From assembly GCF_000425445.1 (NCBI RefSeq), contig NZ_AUDL01000012.1, positions 124,001 to 188,000 on the forward strand: a DNA stretch of 64,000 nucleotides, in the 5' to 3' direction. The notes beneath the pieces were generated by a model, which saw only the letters and a program-made list of their open reading frames with translations, had not been told where the DNA came from and did no database searches. Position numbers and translations under genes: made by a program. The DNA comes from Flavobacterium denitrificans DSM 15936 (lineage in GTDB: Bacteria; Bacteroidota; Bacteroidia; Flavobacteriales; Flavobacteriaceae). This document shows, one piece after another, positions 61,096 to 64,000 of this stretch; position 1 is the first letter of the stretch, and each line of letters opens with the position of its first letter.

Positions 61096-62041
61096 AAACG
61101 TTTTTCTTGCGGTTTTTCTGCTCGCAACAACTTTTGTTTTCGGACAGGGAAATACAAAAGAATTCGGTTTTATTTCGGATAACGACTTATATACATCGTC
61201 AAAAAATGACATGTATTATACCAATGGTTTGGAACTTTTTTTTCGTTATTTATCTAAAAACGAAAACGCAAAAATCAATAAAAAAATAACCGAATTTCGT
61301 CTAGGACAATATATTTATAATCCGAGATTTATCAACGAAACAGCGACCGACATCAATGATCGACCATTTACAGGTTATCTTTTTGCAGAAGCCGGACGCA
61401 GTTTTTTCTACCAAAGCGAATCGGTTTTAAAAACAGATTTTCAATTGGGTTATATGGGGCCAAATGCTTTTGGTCGCGAAACTCAGGAAAGTTTTCATCA
61501 TCTTATTGGTTATAAAAAAGTTTTTGGCTGGGAAAATCAGTTGCATAATGCTCTTGCGGTACAAGCGCATGTTATGTATTCGAAGAAATTATTTTCGAGT
61601 AAACACAATGATTTTATAGATCTTCATTTTCAGTCCGAAGCTAATTTGGGAACCATTTTTGACGGAGTTTCCACAGGATTTCTAACCCGAATTGGATTCA
61701 AAAAATTGCTTCCTATTTATGATTCCAATTTGCATGACGCTTCTGTTAGTTCAGAACCGCAGTACGAAATCCGGGAATTTTATTTTTACGCCATGCCGAG
61801 TGTGAATTATCAATTTTATGATGCGACAATTGAAGGAAGTATGTTCAGTAATACAAGTCCAATAACTTTTGATTTGGAGCCGCTTCGTTTCAACGCCGAA
61901 TTTGGTTTGAAATATCGCCATAATAAATTTAATATTTCATATTCGTTTCTTTATCGAGGCAGAGAATTGAAAGATCCTGGAATTGATACGAATTCTGGGT
62001 ATTTTTATGGAAGTATTCGAATGGGGTTTTTGATTAGGTAA
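61085..62041 (+). CDS. LpxR-like lipid A deacylase family outer membrane protein
   Basis: 318 aa. Signal peptide (VNKNVFLAVFLLATTFVFG) then a beta-barrel. Family features: FISDNDLYTSSKNDMYYTNGLELFFRY (conserved NDxx--YTNG), DRPFTGYLFAE and the TDFQLGYMGPNAFGRETQESFHHLIG segment. In Salmonella LpxR removes the 3'-acyloxyacyl chain of lipid A with Asp/Asn and calcium; the matching residues here are only partly clear, so activity is inferred from family. Starts 11 bases inside the mtgA 3' end. Confidence 0.8.
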   Translation: MVNKNVFLAVFLLATTFVFGQGNTKEFGFISDNDLYTSSKNDMYYTNGLELFFRYLSKNENAKINKKITEFRLGQYIYNPRFINETATDINDRPFTGYLFAEAGRSFFYQSESVLKTDFQLGYMGPNAFGRETQESFHHLIGYKKVFGWENQLHNALAVQAHVMYSKKLFSSKHNDFIDLHFQSEANLGTIFDGVSTGFLTRIGFKKLLPIYDSNLHDASVSSEPQYEIREFYFYAMPSVNYQFYDATIEGSMFSNTSPITFDLEPLRFNAEFGLKYRHNKFNISYSFLYRGRELKDPGIDTNSGYFYGSIRMGFLIR

Positions 62042-62099
62042 CCATTTTTTGTCGCTAAGTCATTAATACACGGAGTTTTATAAAGGGATTTTCATAATA

Positions 62100-62147
62100 T
62101 TGTCATTTCGACGAAGGAGAAATCTTTGCAAGAAGCTCGACAAAGTT
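62100..62147 (+). repeat. TTGTCATTTCGA interspersed repeat, copy 2
   Basis: TTGTCATTTCGACGAAGGAG-AAATCTTTGCAAGAAGCTCGACAAAG, the same block order as at 23882-23934. It reaches into the 5' end of the frame at 62126. Confidence 0.75.
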
Positions 62148-62599
62148 TTGTTTCTTTAAGAATTGATAAATTTTATAATAAATTGAATATTTTAACATAC
62201 TTTTTTGAGTTTACTTTTTTAATCGGCTTTATTTATGGAGCCACTAAATGGGGAACGTTTTTAATTTCAGATTTAATTACTGGTTTTATTTTATTGGTGT
62301 TCTTTACCAATTTTCATTTTCAGGGAAATACACGATATAAAGAAGAAATGATTGTGTTTATGGTTAATCTGTTTTTTTACGCCATTGTTTTTATTTCTTC
62401 TTTGTTTATTTATTTTGATAAAGAGAATGAAAAAAGAATGTATTATATATTTCCAATTTTTGCCTATTTGATTTTTATAATTATAGATCCATTAGACTTT
62501 GATGAATCTTTTGGCTCTATGTATGTGCCTGTTTTTTTGGCATTTTTCCCTGTGTACTTTTTTAAGTATTATAGAAAATATATAAAAGAAGAGGTGTGA
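62126..62599 (+). CDS. hypothetical membrane protein, start uncertain
   Basis: Up to 157 aa with four hydrophobic segments (about residues 27-44, 49-64, 79-97, 108-122) and a basic C-terminus (YFKYYRKYIKEEV). No family recognised. The first codons (TTG at 62126) are inside an interspersed repeat, so the true start is probably the TTG at 62183 or the gene's 5' end has been replaced by the repeat. No ATG occurs before residue 76, well past the first two membrane segments. Confidence 0.45.
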   Translation: MQEARQSFVSLRIDKFYNKLNILTYFFEFTFLIGFIYGATKWGTFLISDLITGFILLVFFTNFHFQGNTRYKEEMIVFMVNLFFYAIVFISSLFIYFDKENEKRMYYIFPIFAYLIFIIIDPLDFDESFGSMYVPVFLAFFPVYFFKYYRKYIKEEV

Positions 62600-62644
62600 T
62601 GTTAAGTAGACTTCTTTTTAAAAAGAAACAAAAAACTCTCTAAT

Positions 62645-62725
62645 CTAGCCCCGATAGAAACGGCATCCTTTTTCCTGCTTCTTTAGCAGAAAAAATATAT
62701 TGGACAGCGAGCTATCAGGATGGGG
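62645..62725 (+). repeat. CGGCATCC hairpin repeat family, copy A
   Basis: CTAGCCCCGATAGAAACGGC-ATCCTTTTT, central hairpin CCTGCTTCTTTAGCAG, then AAAAAATATATTGGACAGCGAGCTATC. It matches 63501-63570 at most positions. Confidence 0.8.
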
Positions 62726-62747
62726 TTTATTGAAGTAGATTTTTTAA

Positions 62748-62937
62748 TAAAAAAGGCCATAACAAAAGTTATGGCTCTTTTGGTATTTATCTATAATATG
62801 AATTATCTATCTTATAATTTCGGGGTACTAATTCAGAAATATTTAAAAATGATACTTAATCCAACAAACAGATATTTATTTTTTCTTTAAAGATTTGAGT
62901 GTGCTTTGGTCTTCTTGAACTCATATTGTGCTCAAAT
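62748..62937 (-). ncRNA. candidate small RNA, minus strand
   Basis: A perfect minus-strand -7 box (TACTTTTG, plus coordinates 62944-62951) lies about 190 bases before a clean minus-strand terminator (AAAAGAGCCATAAC TTTT GTTATGGCCTTTTTT at 62748-62781). Between them no gene is called; a 22-codon frame with ATG at 62924 (MSSRRPKHTQIF start) could be a small protein. The 5' part can pair ATTTGAG with CTCAAAT. Either an sRNA or a tiny mRNA. Confidence 0.4.
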
Positions 62938-63135
62938 TTTTTGCAAAAGTACAAACAGAAAATTGATTAATTGTCAATTTAAGGTTAAATTTTTGTTTTT
63001 TATTTAAAATAGTATTCAAAAACAGTAGTGAAATTGCTTAATAATTAATTTAGTGCGAAAAAACTTTTGAATTAATACCTTCAAATTGTTTTTTATAAAA
63101 AAACATAAAGATTCTTACTTATTTTAAATAACAGG

Positions 63136-63143
63136 TATTTTTG
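63136..63143 (+). promoter_or_regulatory. -7 box of the 63195 gene
   Basis: TATTTTTG, exact TAnnTTTG match, 52 bases before the ATG at 63195. No clear -33 element. Confidence 0.4.
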
Positions 63144-63194
63144 TGGTTCTATTAGGATGGGGTTTTTAATTAGATAAAATTTATAAACTAAAAA

Positions 63195-63404
63195 ATGAGT
63201 CGATACATATATAAAATATTGTCCCTAATTTTTGCACTTTTTTTTATTTATTGCATGATACAGTTTATCAGTACCGATGCTTTTGAAATTAGAGCTTTCA
63301 GAGGGTATGCTGATGTAAAACTTGTTGCGATTCGAATATTTATTCTTTTTGTAAGTTTACTTGGGGCATCAGTTTTTTTCTATATTGATAGGTTAAAAAA
63401 TTAG
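63195..63404 (+). CDS. small membrane protein, 69 aa
   Basis: Two hydrophobic segments (about residues 8-24 and 45-62) separated by a polar loop (STDAFEIRAFRGYADVK), short basic ends. Unrecognised. It has an ATG start and a consensus -7 box upstream; interspersed repeats lie on both sides. Nothing in the neighbourhood hints at a role. Confidence 0.5.
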   Translation: MSRYIYKILSLIFALFFIYCMIQFISTDAFEIRAFRGYADVKLVAIRIFILFVSLLGASVFFYIDRLKN

Positions 63405-63422
63405 TAAGGATGGTAATACCGC

Positions 63423-63448
63423 GGATTTGTAATTCGTGCCGACAAAGT
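63423..63448 (+). repeat. GATTTGTAATTCGTG short repeat, second copy
   Basis: Matches the copy at 25426-25453 at 20 or more of 24 positions (GATTTGTAAT, CGTG and ACAAAG blocks). Confidence 0.5.
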
Positions 63449-63500
63449 AATTCGCTAATCCAAATCAAAAAAACATCTACTAAAAACAAAAAGATCTAGT

Positions 63501-63570
63501 CTAGCCCCGATGGAAACGGCATCCTTTTTCCTGCTTCTTTAGCAGGGAAAAGATATAGTGGACAGCGGGA
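63501..63570 (+). repeat. CGGCATCC hairpin repeat family, copy B
   Basis: CTAGCCCCGATGGAAACGGC-ATCCTTTTT, central hairpin CCTGCTTCTTTAGCAGG, then AAAAGATATAGTGGACAGCG. The same as copy A apart from a few substitutions. Confidence 0.8.
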
Positions 63571-63614
63571 CAAAAGGTGTTTTGAAAACGAAATTTCTGC
63601 TTCTTAAAAACAAT

Positions 63615-63648
63615 AAAAGCCATATTTCAGTTAAGGAATATGGCTTTT
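63615..63648. terminator. terminator of the right-edge minus-strand gene
   Basis: AAAAGCCATA / TATGGCTTTT stem with flanking A and T runs, 19 bases after the stop of the gene at 63667. Confidence 0.8.
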
Positions 63649-63666
63649 AATTTTAATTTAGAAAGA

Positions 63667-64000
63667 CTATTGTTTGGTATAATTCCCGCTTAAATATCCA
63701 TCTGATGTCATTTTGTTATCAGCTGTTTTTGTGAAACTAAAAATTGTAGTACCGGCTGAAAATTTAAACTCTGCTACGTAAGTATTGTCAGTTTTTGTTT
63801 CCTTGATGCTATAAGTAACTTTTGCATCTTTTAAGTTTGTTGCTTGATCTTTGAACGAAAGTCTGCTACCACTAACGGTACAAATGATATCATCTTTTGT
63901 AAAGTTATAAGTTGTCGCACCTGAATCTTTCCAAGTTCCAATAAGCCACGCTGGCGGATTGAAACTGTCTCCTGTTGTATTTGTTTTTCCAGAGTCATCA
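63667..64000 (-). CDS. secreted protein with lipocalin-like start, 5' end outside window
   Basis: About 111 C-terminal codons are visible on the minus strand, stop TAG at 63667-63669; the gene begins beyond the window. After a polar linker (DDSGKTNTTGDSFNPPAW) comes LIGTWKDSGATTYNFTKDDI, a GTW motif as in lipocalin-like lipoproteins, then alternating beta strands (VTYSIKETKT, YVAEFKFSAGTTIFSFTKT) ending DGYLSGNYTKQ. A Bacteroidetes lipocalin-like lipoprotein is the best guess; function unknown. Confidence 0.65.
   Translation of the reverse strand, partial: DDSGKTNTTGDSFNPPAWLIGTWKDSGATTYNFTKDDIICTVSGSRLSFKDQATNLKDAKVTYSIKETKTDNTYVAEFKFSAGTTIFSFTKTADNKMTSDGYLSGNYTKQ

Overview
The window looks like chromosome of a low-GC Bacteroidetes bacterium, most likely Flavobacterium or a close Flavobacteriaceae relative. 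The reasons are: the Bacteroidetes-type -7 box (TAnnTTTG) in front of many genes, AT-rich non-coding DNA, few Shine-Dalgarno sites, long IleS, an OmpA with thrombospondin type 3 repeats, a three-gene succinate dehydrogenase with one cytochrome b subunit, a Coa1-like protein, PepSY-like small secreted proteins, and several families of short interspersed repeats. Most of the window is ordinary housekeeping DNA with accessory patches between.

Layout. 0-2.2 kb: end of an MBOAT O-acyltransferase and its SGNH-like partner (surface polymer acetylation). 2.2-7.6 kb: recO, ileS, a zinc-less DksA/TraR protein and lspA. 7.7-16.6 kb: the two halves of an AddAB-type helicase-nuclease, separated by kbl and an OmpA-family porin. 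16.6-17.5 kb: a small membrane protein and an ABC ATPase. 17.5-28.4 kb: accessory region with a possible small RNA, an alpha/beta hydrolase, an AbiH-type abortive-infection protein, AIM24 protein, ferritin, Xaa-Pro aminopeptidase, a composite of interspersed repeats, an FRG-domain protein, two GNATs, a membrane LytTR regulator and small exported proteins. 28.7-34 kb: HMG-CoA synthase (mevalonate pathway) and sdhCAB. 34.2-38.3 kb: a GH20 hexosaminidase divergent from a DeoR regulator, then an omega-amidase-like nitrilase. 38.3-44.3 kb: Coa1-like protein, Ig-like lipoprotein, two uncharacterised overlapping exported proteins, methylmalonyl-CoA epimerase. 44.4-50.7 kb: tRNA(CAT), a small secreted protein, riboflavin synthase divergent from pdxA, then a lipid cluster (YceD, rpmF, fabH, accB, accC). 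50.9-56.8 kb: six tandem paralogous PepSY-like secreted proteins followed by an NtrC-type sigma54 activator and a convergent hybrid histidine kinase with REC and Hpt domains. 57-64 kb: S9 peptidase, FAD oxidoreductase, mtgA, LpxR-like outer membrane protein, small membrane proteins, repeats and a truncated secreted protein at the right edge.

The two most interesting items are (1) IleS with its class I signature written GIHH instead of HIGH, the swapped motif reported for mupirocin hyper-resistant IleS2 enzymes, and (2) the six-gene PepSY-like array with a neighbouring phosphorelay and, upstream of the array, two 12-bp direct repeats exactly 20 bp apart that could be the activator's binding sites. 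Nothing here could be searched against a database, so all family names come from reading motifs.
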